Shown in pieces: positions 25,787 through 34,785 of a stretch of DNA of 64,000 nt (positions are counted from its first letter, which is position 1; each line of letters begins with the position of its first letter). Below the pieces are notes generated by a model. That model was given only the letters and a program-made list of their open reading frames with translations. It did not search any database and was not told the origin of the DNA. The stretch covers positions 1 to 64,000 of the forward strand of contig NZ_QGLL01000006.1 of the NCBI RefSeq assembly GCF_003202695.1, in the 5' to 3' direction. Source of the stretch: Bifidobacterium asteroides. Lineage in GTDB: Bacteria > Actinomycetota > Actinomycetes > Actinomycetales > Bifidobacteriaceae. Position numbers and translations under genes: made by a program.

Positions 25787-28700
25787 GTGAATCAGACCAC
25801 TGATACCCCAGATGCGACAAGTCAGGATGGCGAAGTCTATCCCAAGGCGGTGGTGGACCCGGCTCTGGCCAAGGTGACGCCCAACCCCTCCTTCCCCCAC
25901 ATGGAGGAGTCCGTTCTGGACTACTGGGATCAGGACGACACCTTTAACAAGTCGGTGGATCGCCGCCCTTCCGGCGATCACGCAGACAATGAGTTCGTCT
26001 TCTTCGATGGCCCGCCCTTCGCCAACGGCCTGCCCCACTACGGACACCTGCTGACCGGCTATGTCAAGGATGTCATTCCCCGCTACCAGACCATGAAGGG
26101 CCACAAGGTCAATAGGGTCTTCGGCTGGGACACCCACGGTCTGCCCGCCGAGCTGGAGGCCCAGCGCGAGCTTGGCATCGACAGCGTGGATCAGATCGAG
26201 CAGATGGGCATCGAGAAGTTCAATGACGCCTGCCGCGCTTCTGTGCTCAAGTACACCAGCGAGTGGAAGGACTACGTCCACCGTCAGGCTCGCTGGGTGG
26301 ATTTCGACCATGGGTACAAGACCCTGAATGTCCCCTATATGGAGTCGGTGATGTGGGCATTCAAGACCCTCTACGAGAAGGGCCTAGCTTACGAGGGGTA
26401 TCGGGTGCTGCCCTACTGTTGGAAGGATCAGACCCCGCTGTCCAACCATGAGCTTCGCATGGATGCCGATGTCTACCAGGATCGGCAGGACACCACCGTC
26501 TCCGTGGCCGTCAAACTCAGAGACGAGGATGCCTATGCGGTCTTCTGGACCACTACCCCTTGGACCGTCCCCACCAACCTGGCCATCGTGGTCGGCGCTG
26601 ACATCGAGTACTCGGAGGTCAGTCCGGTATCGGGGCCCTTCGCGGGCAAGCGTTTCTACATCGCCACGGCCCGTCTGGGCGACTACGCCAAGCAGCTGGG
26701 GGAGGACTACCAGGTAGTTCGCACCCTCAAGGGGTCAGAGATGGAGGGATGGCGATACTGGCCGGTCTTCCCCTACTTCGCTGGAGGGCAGGCTGAATCC
26801 GAGGGTGGCACTCCCGGTCCCAATGCCTATACCATTTACACGGCCGACTATGTCGACACCGTGGAGGGCACCGGCCTGGTCCACCAGGCTCCCTACGGCG
26901 AGGACGATATGAACACCCTGAACGCCAAAGGCATTCGCAGCGTGGACGTGCTTGATGCGGGCGCCGTCTTCACCGAGCAGTGCCCTGATTACCAGGGCCT
27001 GCAGGCCTTCGATGCCAATATGCCCATCGTCCGCAACCTGCGCGCAGGCGACGGCCCCCTGGCACAGATCCCTGCCGAGCATCGTGCCCTCCTTTTCCAG
27101 GAGAAGAGCTATGTCCACTCCTACCCCCACTGCTGGCGTTGCGGCACCCCGCTGATCTACAAGCCGGTTTCCAGCTGGTTCGTCTCCGTGACCAAGATCA
27201 AGGACCGTCTGTTGGCCCTCAACCAGCAGATCAACTGGATCCCTGAGAATGTCAAGGACGGCCAGTTCGGCAAGTGGCTGGCCAATGCCCGCGACTGGTC
27301 CATCTCCCGCAATAGGTTCTGGGGCTCGCCCATCCCGGTCTGGGTCTCGGATGATCCCAAGCACCCTCGGGTGGATGTCTACGGTTCCTTGGATGAGCTC
27401 AAGAAGGACTTCGGCCGCTACCCGACCGATGACAAGGGGCAGATCAACATGCATCGGCCCTGGATCGATCAGCTGACCAGGCCCAACCCTGATGATCCGA
27501 CCGGCAAGTCCACCATGCACAGGATCAGCGATGTGCTGGACTGCTGGTTCGAGTCGGGCTCCATGCCCTTCGCACAGTTCCACTACCCCTTCGAAAACAA
27601 GCAGTACTTCGAGGATAGGGATCCCTGTGATTTTGTGGTCGAGTACATCGGCCAGACCCGGGGCTGGTTCTACACCATGCACATCATGTCCACGGCCCTC
27701 TTCGACCGGCCGGCCTTCAAGAACGTGATCTGCCATGGCATCGTCCTGGGTTCCGACGGCCAGAAGATGAGCAAGCACCTGCGCAACTATCCGGATGTGA
27801 ACGAGGTCTTCGACAAGTACGGATCCGATGCCATGCGGTGGTTCCTGATGAGCTCTTCCATTCTGCGCGGCGGCAACCTGGTCGTCACTGCCGAGGGCAT
27901 CCGCGACACGGTCCGTCAGGTCATGCTGCCGGTCTGGAGTTCCTACTACTTCTACACGCTTTACGCCAATGCGGCCAACAAGGGCGCCGGCTACCAGGCC
28001 CAGGCGCTAACGCCGGACCGTGTGGGCGACCTGCCGGAGATGGACCGCTTCCTGCTGGCACGGACCCGTCGGCTGATCTGGTCGGTGCAGAAGGCCCTGG
28101 ACGACTTCGCCATCTCGGATGCCTGCGATGCGGTGACCGACTTCATCGATGTGCTGACCAATTGGTACATCCGCAACAACCGCGACCGCTTCTGGGGCGA
28201 GGACCACCAGGCCTTCGACACGCTCTACACGGTCCTGGAGGCCTTCGCCCGAGTTCTGGCCCCGCTGGCGCCCATGGAAGCCGAGCAGATCTGGCGTGGG
28301 CTGACCGGTGGGGAGTCGGTCCATCTGGCCGACTGGCCCTTCCTGGCCGATGAGGCCACCGGGCAGGAGACCGAACTAGGACAGGTCCTGCGTGACGATC
28401 CTGCCTTGGTAGCCGCTATGGAGAAGGTCCGCGAGGTGGTTTCAGCCACTCTGGCCCTGCGCAAGGCCGAGCAGATTCGCGTCCGTCAGCCCTTGTCCCG
28501 GTTGACCGTGGTGGTCCGTGACCCCGATGCAGCCAGCCCCTATGTGGACGTGCTCAAGTCCGAGCTGAACATCAAGGATGTGGAATTCTGCACCCTGGAT
28601 CAGGCCGGTCAGCACGGCCTGCGAATCATCCATGATCTCAAGGTCAATGCCCGTGCCGCCGGACCTCGGCTGGGCAGGCAGGTCCAGTTCGTCATCCGGT

Positions 28701-29131
28701 CCTCCAAGCAGGGCGACTGGTCCGAGCAGGACGGGCACGTGGTCGTCACCACTCCTGATGGACTTGTGGCCCTGGAACCCGGCGAATACGAGCTGGACAA
28801 CCGGATCGAACAGGAGGACGGCTCCCAGGCCGATCGGTCGGCTTCTGCGGCTCTGCCCACCGGCGGTTTCGTCATCCTCGATACTCAGCTGGACGACGAC
28901 CTTCTGGCCGAGGGCTATGCCAGGGATCTGATCCGCCAGGTTCAGGATGCTCGGAAGACCGCTGGCCTGGACATCGCTGACCGGATCCAGCTGACCCTGA
29001 CCCTGCCCGAGGAGGATGTCCCCAAGGCTCAGCAGTTCAGCGATCTGATCGCTCGCGAGACCCTGGCGACCAGCCTGACCGTCCATGCCGGCGATCTGGA
29101 CCAGCCTAGGATCGATCTGGTCAAGCCTTGA
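25787..29131 (+). CDS. ileS: Isoleucyl-tRNA synthetase, eukaryote-like (type 2)
   Basis: This 1114-residue class I synthetase charges tRNA-Ile. The HIGH box is PHYGHLL (about residue 82) within PPFANGLPHYGHLLTGYVKD; the KMSKS box is KMSKH (660-664). The editing CP1 domain includes FWTTTPWTVPTNLA. YGHLL in the HIGH box, FGWDTHGLPAE and the length above 1050 place it with the eukaryotic/type 2 enzymes rather than the ~930-residue bacterial type 1; type 2 forms are known to resist mupirocin, consistent with the intrinsic resistance described for bifidobacteria. The start is GTG 25787 with GAGGAG eight bases upstream, under T-box control. Confidence 0.96.
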   Translation: MNQTTDTPDATSQDGEVYPKAVVDPALAKVTPNPSFPHMEESVLDYWDQDDTFNKSVDRRPSGDHADNEFVFFDGPPFANGLPHYGHLLTGYVKDVIPRYQTMKGHKVNRVFGWDTHGLPAELEAQRELGIDSVDQIEQMGIEKFNDACRASVLKYTSEWKDYVHRQARWVDFDHGYKTLNVPYMESVMWAFKTLYEKGLAYEGYRVLPYCWKDQTPLSNHELRMDADVYQDRQDTTVSVAVKLRDEDAYAVFWTTTPWTVPTNLAIVVGADIEYSEVSPVSGPFAGKRFYIATARLGDYAKQLGEDYQVVRTLKGSEMEGWRYWPVFPYFAGGQAESEGGTPGPNAYTIYTADYVDTVEGTGLVHQAPYGEDDMNTLNAKGIRSVDVLDAGAVFTEQCPDYQGLQAFDANMPIVRNLRAGDGPLAQIPAEHRALLFQEKSYVHSYPHCWRCGTPLIYKPVSSWFVSVTKIKDRLLALNQQINWIPENVKDGQFGKWLANARDWSISRNRFWGSPIPVWVSDDPKHPRVDVYGSLDELKKDFGRYPTDDKGQINMHRPWIDQLTRPNPDDPTGKSTMHRISDVLDCWFESGSMPFAQFHYPFENKQYFEDRDPCDFVVEYIGQTRGWFYTMHIMSTALFDRPAFKNVICHGIVLGSDGQKMSKHLRNYPDVNEVFDKYGSDAMRWFLMSSSILRGGNLVVTAEGIRDTVRQVMLPVWSSYYFYTLYANAANKGAGYQAQALTPDRVGDLPEMDRFLLARTRRLIWSVQKALDDFAISDACDAVTDFIDVLTNWYIRNNRDRFWGEDHQAFDTLYTVLEAFARVLAPLAPMEAEQIWRGLTGGESVHLADWPFLADEATGQETELGQVLRDDPALVAAMEKVREVVSATLALRKAEQIRVRQPLSRLTVVVRDPDAASPYVDVLKSELNIKDVEFCTLDQAGQHGLRIIHDLKVNARAAGPRLGRQVQFVIRSSKQGDWSEQDGHVVVTTPDGLVALEPGEYELDNRIEQEDGSQADRSASAALPTGGFVILDTQLDDDLLAEGYARDLIRQVQDARKTAGLDIADRIQLTLTLPEEDVPKAQQFSDLIARETLATSLTVHAGDLDQPRIDLVKP

Positions 29132-29143
29132 TCGTAGTTAGAC

Positions 29144-29181
29144 AAAAGGGCTTCCATCCTGTATCAGATGGAAGCCCTTTT
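29144..29181. terminator. Bidirectional terminator after ileS
   Basis: AAAAGGGCTTCCATC and GATGGAAGCCCTTTT form a perfect 15-bp stem with an eight-base loop. The T-rich end serves the plus strand, and the mirrored A-run gives a T-run for the convergent aldo/keto reductase gene. Confidence 0.92.
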
Positions 29182-29236
29182 CCTATGCCTGCGCTTAGCC
29201 GTGTACTGACATCTGAGCTGCCGTGCCGGCTGTTGA

Positions 29237-30190
29237 TCAGCCCTTGACCTTGTCGCTGACCTGATCCAGGGTCTGCATATCCTGATCGCTCAGTTCCAGA
29301 TGAGCAGCGGCCAGGAGAGCCGGCAGCTGCTCAGGAGTGCGCGCAGAGGCAATGGGGGCCGCGATACCAGGCCTTTGGTTGAGCCAGGCCAGTGCTACGG
29401 TGGCCAGTTCGACTCCATGGGTCTTGGCGATGCCGTCCATAGCGGCGACCACGTCCAGCCCCTCCTGGGTGAAGAAGTCCTTGACCATACCCTCGCGCTG
29501 CTTGCCCTTGAGGTCGCCCATGGTCCGGTACTTGCCTGTCAGGAAGCCTGAGGCCAGTGAGAAGTAGGGGAAGACCGCCAGATCCTCGTCCTTGGCAACC
29601 TGCATAAGGCCATCCTCATAGGTCTTGCGGTATACCAGGTTGTACTGGGGTTCCAGAGCCACCGGCAGGGTCAGGCCCTCCTTGCGTGCGATGCTGAACC
29701 ATTCGCGGATCCGCTCCGGGGTGTAGTTTGACAGGCCGATGGCCCGGACCTTGCCCTCCTTGACCAGCTTGTCGAAGGCTTCAGCGGTCTCCTCCAAGGG
29801 GGTGGAGCTGTCGTCGAAGTGGGCGTAGTAGAGGTCGATCACATCCAGGCCCAGCCTGAGCAGGGATGCGTCGGCGGCGGCCTCTATGTTCTTGGCCGAA
29901 AGACCGGAGTACTGCGGGTGCTGACTGACCTTGGTGGCTACCAGGACTTTGCTGCGGTTGCCGTTCTTGGCCAGCCATCGTCCTAGGACGATCTCGGACT
30001 CGCCGCCGGAATGTCCGGGAGCCCAGGCCGAGTAGACGTCAGCTGTATCGATCAGGTTGCCTCCGGCTTGCGAGTATGCGTCCAGAACCCGGTCGGATTC
30101 GGATTCGTCGCTGGTCCATCCGAAGGTGTTGCCGCCCAGAACCAAGGGGAAGATTTCGGCATCGATGCCGCGTAGTTTTGCCATGTTCAT
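29237..30190 (-). CDS. Aldo/keto reductase
   Basis: The 317-residue NADPH-dependent (beta/alpha)8 oxidoreductase carries the catalytic tetrad elements: GGNLIDTADVYS (Asp and Tyr), VLVATKVS (Lys) and DLYYAHFDDSSTP (His). GLSNYTPERI and EPQYNLVYR are standard for the AKR11/YajO-like subgroup, and the cofactor segment is PIASARTPEQL near the end. The carbonyl substrate is unknown. AAAGGA precedes ATG on the minus strand. It is divergent from the SPFH gene and convergent with ileS. Confidence 0.92.
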   Translation of the reverse strand: MNMAKLRGIDAEIFPLVLGGNTFGWTSDESESDRVLDAYSQAGGNLIDTADVYSAWAPGHSGGESEIVLGRWLAKNGNRSKVLVATKVSQHPQYSGLSAKNIEAAADASLLRLGLDVIDLYYAHFDDSSTPLEETAEAFDKLVKEGKVRAIGLSNYTPERIREWFSIARKEGLTLPVALEPQYNLVYRKTYEDGLMQVAKDEDLAVFPYFSLASGFLTGKYRTMGDLKGKQREGMVKDFFTQEGLDVVAAMDGIAKTHGVELATVALAWLNQRPGIAAPIASARTPEQLPALLAAAHLELSDQDMQTLDQVSDKVKG

Positions 30191-30199
30191 CCTTTCGGT

Positions 30200-30228
30200 T
30201 TGAAGTCTTATTAAGCCGAGTCTATTAC
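30200..30228 (+). promoter_or_regulatory. Candidate promoter for the SPFH gene
   Basis: TTGAAG (30200-30205), 17 bases, TATTAC (30223-30228). It would leave a leader of about 115 bases before ATG 30352. Confidence 0.45.
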
Positions 30229-30351
30229 CGCTTTATCGTCAGAAGGGATTATTTAGTCGGGTTCATCATGTATGGTCATGATGGAAAAGGCCGGAATGCA
30301 GCGATTTGCAGGTCCGGAATTCAAAGGTTTTAAGCTCGAAGGAGAACACTT

Positions 30352-31308
30352 ATGAGTTTAGGCGTTGTCATTTTGGCCATCCTGCTGGTCATCTTCCTCA
30401 TGGGGATCTTCGTAGTGCCCCAGCAAAAGGCATACGTCATTGAGCGCTTCGGCAAGTACCAACGGGTGGCCCTGGCAGGCATCCATATCAAGATCCCTTT
30501 GGTGGACCGGGTAGCCACCAGAACCAACCTGCGGGTCGACCAGCTCAACGTCAAGCTGGAGACCAAGACCAAGGACAACGTCTTCGTCATGGTGGAGGTC
30601 TCTGCACAGTTCCGTGTGGAGGCGGCCAATGTGGCTACGGCCTACTACGAGCTGGTCAACCCGGAGGGCCAGTTGCGCTCCTACATGGAGGACGCCCTCA
30701 GGTCGGCCATTCCGGCCCTGAGTCTGGATGACGCCTTCGCCCGCAAGGACGACATCGCCTCCGATGTGCAGAAGACTGTGGGCCAGGAGATGCAGCGCTT
30801 CGGGTTCTCGGTCATCAAGACCCTGGTCACCGCCATCGATCCCTCCGGCCAGGTCAAGCAGGCCATGGACTCCATCAACGCGGCTCAGCGTGAGAAGGAG
30901 GCCACCAAGGAGCGTGCCGCGGCCCGCAGGATCGAAATCGAGACCCAGGCCAGGGCGGATGCCGAGAAGACCAGGATGCAGGGCGAGGGTCAGGCTAATT
31001 ACCGCCGGGAGATCGCCAACGGCATTGTGGACCAGATTAACAGCCTGCGGGCTGTGGGCATGGATATCGATGCCGTCAACAATGTAGTCCTCTTCAATCA
31101 GTATCTGGATGTGATGCGCTCGCTGGCCGATTCCAGCAATGCCAAGACCCTGGTTCTGCCTGCGGCGACCCCCGGCGGGTACAACGATCTCTTCAACCAG
31201 ATGACCGCTGCACTGATGACCGCTCAGAGCAGCCAGGACAGCAAGAATCCCCAAGACAGCAGCAGGTATACACAGCCAGGGGGCGGGACCGAGGCATCGG
31301 TTCTCTAA
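30352..31308 (+). CDS. SPFH/Band 7 (stomatin-like) membrane protein
   Basis: The 318-residue protein has one N-terminal membrane helix (VVILAILLVIFLMGIFVV) and a Band 7 domain (about 25-200: QQKAYVIERFGKYQRVALAGIH, RTNLRVDQLNVKLETKTKDN, LSLDDAFARKDDIASDVQ). A charged Ala/Glu-rich coiled coil (about 180-225) and a Ser/Gln-rich tail follow. Stomatin/HflK-type proteins oligomerise on membranes and organise microdomains or regulate proteases; no NfeD partner gene lies beside it. GAAGGAG eight to nine bases before ATG 30352 fixes the start. Confidence 0.9.
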   Translation: MSLGVVILAILLVIFLMGIFVVPQQKAYVIERFGKYQRVALAGIHIKIPLVDRVATRTNLRVDQLNVKLETKTKDNVFVMVEVSAQFRVEAANVATAYYELVNPEGQLRSYMEDALRSAIPALSLDDAFARKDDIASDVQKTVGQEMQRFGFSVIKTLVTAIDPSGQVKQAMDSINAAQREKEATKERAAARRIEIETQARADAEKTRMQGEGQANYRREIANGIVDQINSLRAVGMDIDAVNNVVLFNQYLDVMRSLADSSNAKTLVLPAATPGGYNDLFNQMTAALMTAQSSQDSKNPQDSSRYTQPGGGTEASVL

Positions 31309-31365
31309 GGTTTCAATAGAAGAAGCCGAAGACAGGCGCCGTTTACATGGCAGGCCCGGCGGGAT

Positions 31366-32217
31366 TCAGCCTTTCAGGAAGTCGTTTATAGCCTCGGCTG
31401 CCCGATAGCCCTTGTCGTACATGGCATTGAGTCCCTTGAGTGACTTGCTGAGCGTGGTCAGCCCGCACAGACTGTCCGGGGCCAGGATGAGTACCTGGCC
31501 CTCCTTCTCGGCCTGTTTGGCCAGGGCCACCTCGTCGTTGTAGGTGCGATAGCGCTCCATCAGACGCTCGGCGGCCGCCGGATAGGTCTTGGCCAGGATT
31601 CGGGCCGGCAGGACATCCTTCTTCTGCTCGCGCAGAATATCCCTCTGCCGTGTCAGGACCAGAACGATGCGCTCATAGCCCTCGTCCAGGGCCTTGCGGA
31701 TGGGGACTGGATCGGCGATTCCGCCGTCCAGGTAGGGCACGCCATCGATCATGTAGGGCTTATTGGCCACCGGAACAGTGGATGAGGCCTTGAGGACGTC
31801 ATAGTTGTCCTGGGCCAGGTCTGACTTGTCGAAGTAAGCGGTGGATCCGTCAGTGGCGTTGCAGGCCACAATGGTGAATAGGGCAGGATTAGCCTTCAAA
31901 GCAGGGTAGTCCAGCGGGCATTCCCCATTATGGGCTGACAGTTTGCCATAGACGTAGTCCAGATCGACGAAGGTGCGCTTGGTCAGGAAGTTGCTCACAC
32001 TCGCGTACTCCTTGCGGGAAGAGTAGACGGTGTAGAAGCGGTAGCAGCGCCTGAGCTGGCCTGATAGAAAAGAGGCCAGATTGGCGCTGCCGGCCGAGAC
32101 TCCGTAACAGTGATCGAAGGTGATGCCCTGCTCCATGCAGCGGTCGAAGACTCCGGCTCCAAAGATGGATCGGTAGCCTCCACCTACGTCGATGACAGCT
32201 GTTCGTTTGCGTGCCAT
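31366..32217 (-). CDS. Patatin-like phospholipase
   Basis: The 283-residue protein has the patatin catalytic dyad: GVSAGSA (nucleophile elbow G-x-S-x-G) and DGGIADPVP (catalytic Asp). The anion hole is DVGGGYRSIFGAGVFD near the N-terminus. It resembles the bacterial YjjU-type single-domain cytosolic lipid acyl hydrolases. GAGG five bases ahead favours ATG 32217 over a GTG two codons earlier. It lies convergent to the SPFH gene and downstream of murI on the same strand, 68 bases apart. Confidence 0.9.
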   Translation of the reverse strand: MARKRTAVIDVGGGYRSIFGAGVFDRCMEQGITFDHCYGVSAGSANLASFLSGQLRRCYRFYTVYSSRKEYASVSNFLTKRTFVDLDYVYGKLSAHNGECPLDYPALKANPALFTIVACNATDGSTAYFDKSDLAQDNYDVLKASSTVPVANKPYMIDGVPYLDGGIADPVPIRKALDEGYERIVLVLTRQRDILREQKKDVLPARILAKTYPAAAERLMERYRTYNDEVALAKQAEKEGQVLILAPDSLCGLTTLSKSLKGLNAMYDKGYRAAEAINDFLKG

Positions 32218-32285
32218 GGGCACCTCGTTTCCTGACAGAAATCTGCGCTTGATGACAGCTTATGCGTGAACGTTGGACAAGCTGC

Positions 32286-33071
32286 TCAGGGGCGGCAGGA
32301 GGCTAGAAGCCGCTTGGACAGATCCAGGATGGCCAGTGAGGGATCGGAATTGGCGATCTGTACCCTTCCGGGACCAGGGTCCTGGTTGAGGGCATCGTCT
32401 TGGGCCAGCAGATCCTTGAGGTGGCGAGCCGTTCCAGGGTTGCCGTCGATCAAGGCCAGGCTTGGCGGGCAGATTCGGGCGATGGGCTGTCGGAAGAAGA
32501 CAAAGTGGGTGCAGCCCAGGACCAACGCATCCAAAGTCTGCAGATCATAGGGATCCAAATAACGGTGCAGGGTGGCATCGACTAGGGGCTGGTCATTCAG
32601 CCTGTCAGACTCCACAATGGTCACCAGATCTGGGCAGGGCTGGGTGAGGATGGTGTGCTTGCCGGAGAACCGTGCCATCAATTGGGAAAACTTGGACTCC
32701 TTCAAGGTCAGCGGGGTGGCCGTGACCAGAACTCGTTGGGGTCGGCCTCCGCCTCGTGTGCAGGCTAGTTTCAAGGCCGGCTCCATGCCGATGACCGGCA
32801 CAGGGTAGCGTCGGCGCATCGCATCCACGCAGACGCTGGTGGCGGTGTTGCAGGCAATGACCATGGCTTTGACGCCCTGGTCCATGAATCGGTCGCCGAT
32901 AATTTGACAGCGCTGGGCAATCTGGTCCGGCTTCTTGGTGCCGTAGGGGGCATAGGCGGAGTCGCCGAAGTAGAGCAGATTTTCCTGGGGCAGAAGGTTC
33001 TGGATTGCCGCAGTGACGCTCAGACCGCCGAGCCCGGAGTCGAAGATCCCGATCGGTGCATCTGATCCCAT
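32286..33071 (-). CDS. murI: Glutamate racemase
   Basis: The 261-residue enzyme converts L- to D-glutamate for peptidoglycan. It shows IGIFDSGLGGLSV, LLYFGDSAYAPYG and the two catalytic cysteines in VIACNTAT and VLGCTHFVF. AAAGGAG precedes ATG 33071 by eight bases, so I use it rather than an in-frame ATG six codons upstream. It is divergent from dapF, another peptidoglycan-precursor gene. Confidence 0.96.
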   Translation of the reverse strand: MGSDAPIGIFDSGLGGLSVTAAIQNLLPQENLLYFGDSAYAPYGTKKPDQIAQRCQIIGDRFMDQGVKAMVIACNTATSVCVDAMRRRYPVPVIGMEPALKLACTRGGGRPQRVLVTATPLTLKESKFSQLMARFSGKHTILTQPCPDLVTIVESDRLNDQPLVDATLHRYLDPYDLQTLDALVLGCTHFVFFRQPIARICPPSLALIDGNPGTARHLKDLLAQDDALNQDPGPGRVQIANSDPSLAILDLSKRLLASCRP

Positions 33072-33126
33072 GTGATCTGCTCCTTTCACAGCCGAACAAC
33101 CAGCCTAGCCTGTCGCCGAAAGGCCG

Positions 33127-33132
33127 TACGCT
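33127..33132 (+). promoter_or_regulatory. -10 box of a leaderless dapF transcript
   Basis: TACGCT ends six bases before ATG 33139, and no Shine-Dalgarno is present. The -35 is unclear. Confidence 0.45.
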
Positions 33133-33138
33133 ACAAGC

Positions 33139-34104
33139 ATGAGTATTCCCCGGACTGTTTACAAAATGCAAGCCACTGGCAACGATTTCGTGGTCTACGC
33201 CGATCCCCGGGGGAATCTGGAACCCACCGGCGACCAAGTGCGATGGCTGTGCGACCGGCATTTCGGGGTCGGCGCTGACGGGGTCATCCGGCTGACTCAC
33301 CCGGCCGATGTCAGCGACCTGAATCAAGAGCAGGTGGATGCCTGCGACCGTTTCGGCTGCCAGTGGTTCATGGACTACCGCAACGCGGACGGATCACTGG
33401 CCCAGATGTGCGGCAACGGGACGCGGGCCGTCACCCTCTTCGCTCAGAAGCAGGGACTGACGCCGACCATGGAGGGTTCCTCCTTCCTGCTGGGGACCCG
33501 AGCCGGGGTCAAGCGGATCGTTTCGCACGGTCCGATGAAGAGCGATGGCGAACATGTGTTCAAGGTCAAGGTCGGAACCTGGCGGATGGAATCGGTAGGG
33601 GAACAGCTGGTCGATGGCGGGGACCTATCAGGCTCGGCTCCTGGCACCATGGTGGATATGGGCAATCCGCATGTAGTCGTTCTGACCTCAGTCGCTGCTG
33701 AATTGGAGGCCAGAGGGCTGCCGGGAACCGTGACTGACCTGCTGTCCAGGACTGATCTGCCGGACCCGGGCGATCTGGACCTGTCTGCTTCGCCACGGGT
33801 CAGCCCCGGACTCGCCGAGGGGCAGAATGTGGAGTTCCTACGTCTGGATGCCCTGGATGCCGAGAATGGCAGCGGTCGGGCTACCATGAGGGTCTATGAG
33901 CGTGGAGTCGGAGAGACTTTGTCCTGTGGGACAGGTCTGTGCGCCAGCGGCGTACTGCTGCGAGCACTGACCGGAGCCGATCACTGGTCCATACAGGTAG
34001 GCGGGGGCCGTCTGAAGGTGGACGTGGATTCGCAGGATGTGTGGCTGACCGGACCGGCCAGAATGGTAGCCCGTCTGACTCTGGAGAATGTTCCCGGCTG
34101 TTGA
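33139..34104 (+). CDS. dapF: Diaminopimelate epimerase
   Basis: The 321-residue enzyme interconverts LL- and meso-diaminopimelate for the lysine/peptidoglycan pathway. Both catalytic cysteines are present: QMCGNGTRAVTLFA (first) and LSCGTGLCASGV (second); KMQATGNDFVVYAD is the N-terminal signature. It is longer than E. coli DapF (274) through insertions, as in other actinobacteria. There is no ribosome site, and the -10 at 33127 suggests a leaderless mRNA. Its TGA abuts the stop of the convergent VKOR gene. Confidence 0.95.
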   Translation: MSIPRTVYKMQATGNDFVVYADPRGNLEPTGDQVRWLCDRHFGVGADGVIRLTHPADVSDLNQEQVDACDRFGCQWFMDYRNADGSLAQMCGNGTRAVTLFAQKQGLTPTMEGSSFLLGTRAGVKRIVSHGPMKSDGEHVFKVKVGTWRMESVGEQLVDGGDLSGSAPGTMVDMGNPHVVVLTSVAAELEARGLPGTVTDLLSRTDLPDPGDLDLSASPRVSPGLAEGQNVEFLRLDALDAENGSGRATMRVYERGVGETLSCGTGLCASGVLLRALTGADHWSIQVGGGRLKVDVDSQDVWLTGPARMVARLTLENVPGC

Positions 34105-34713
34105 TCAGCCGAAGAGGGCGGAGCCTTCAACAGCGAGGACGATGGTTGCCAGGACAACCAGCCAGATTAGATCAACCATCAGATCGAAATGCCGCTGGTA
34201 GTAGGTCTGAAGCCATCCTGGCCTCTTGCGCGGCAGACCCTGCTGAACCACTGTGGCATGGCTGAACGCCATGAACTGCAAGCTGGTGGAGAAGGTCATG
34301 ACCAGGCACCAGGGGCAGAGGGCGTGGATGACGAAGAGCGACTGGGTGAACAGCCAGAGCGCATAGGCCAGGGCGGCAAGCGAGGCCAGCCAGGTCCCTG
34401 CCGCCAGCAGTGCGGGCATCTTGATTCGGCACATGCCCACTACAGCCAACGTCAGGAAGACGGATTCGGCTATCAGTCCTAGGAAGGCATTGGGAACCGG
34501 CAGGGTGCCCAGACGAATCAGCTCTGCCTGGGGCGACTGGGCCACGGCTGAGCAGGAGACCACCGAGTTGATGTCGCAGCTCAGCTGGCCTTGGGGGTGA
34601 CGTGCCAGCTGCAGGGTTTCCGCAGATAGGACCAGACTGGCATAGAGTGCCATGAACGATGCCAAGGCAGCAATCACATAGCTGGAAAGCGATGAAGAGG
34701 TCTGTTCGCTCAT
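34105..34713 (-). CDS. Vitamin K epoxide reductase (VKOR) family membrane protein
   Basis: The protein has about 202 residues, five predicted membrane helices, the loop cysteine pair in SCDINSVVSCS and the active-site CPWC. Bacterial VKORs reoxidise a DsbA-like partner with quinone and so drive disulfide formation outside the membrane in actinobacteria. No DsbA gene is adjacent. ATG 34713 is chosen from GAGGTG upstream; GTG/ATG three to four codons earlier is possible. Confidence 0.88.
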   Translation of the reverse strand: MSEQTSSSLSSYVIAALASFMALYASLVLSAETLQLARHPQGQLSCDINSVVSCSAVAQSPQAELIRLGTLPVPNAFLGLIAESVFLTLAVVGMCRIKMPALLAAGTWLASLAALAYALWLFTQSLFVIHALCPWCLVMTFSTSLQFMAFSHATVVQQGLPRKRPGWLQTYYQRHFDLMVDLIWLVVLATIVLAVEGSALFG

Positions 34714-34773
34714 GGGGTCCATCACCTCGATGATTGGAGGGGTTGTTCTGGGACTGGAACGCGTTCACGAGTT

Positions 34774-34779
34774 TAGGAT
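34774..34779 (+). promoter_or_regulatory. -10 box of the PHP gene, leaderless type
   Basis: TAGGAT ends six bases before ATG 34786. The intervening GGAGGT touches the ATG, too close to act as a ribosome site. Confidence 0.45.
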
Positions 34780-34785
34780 GGAGGT

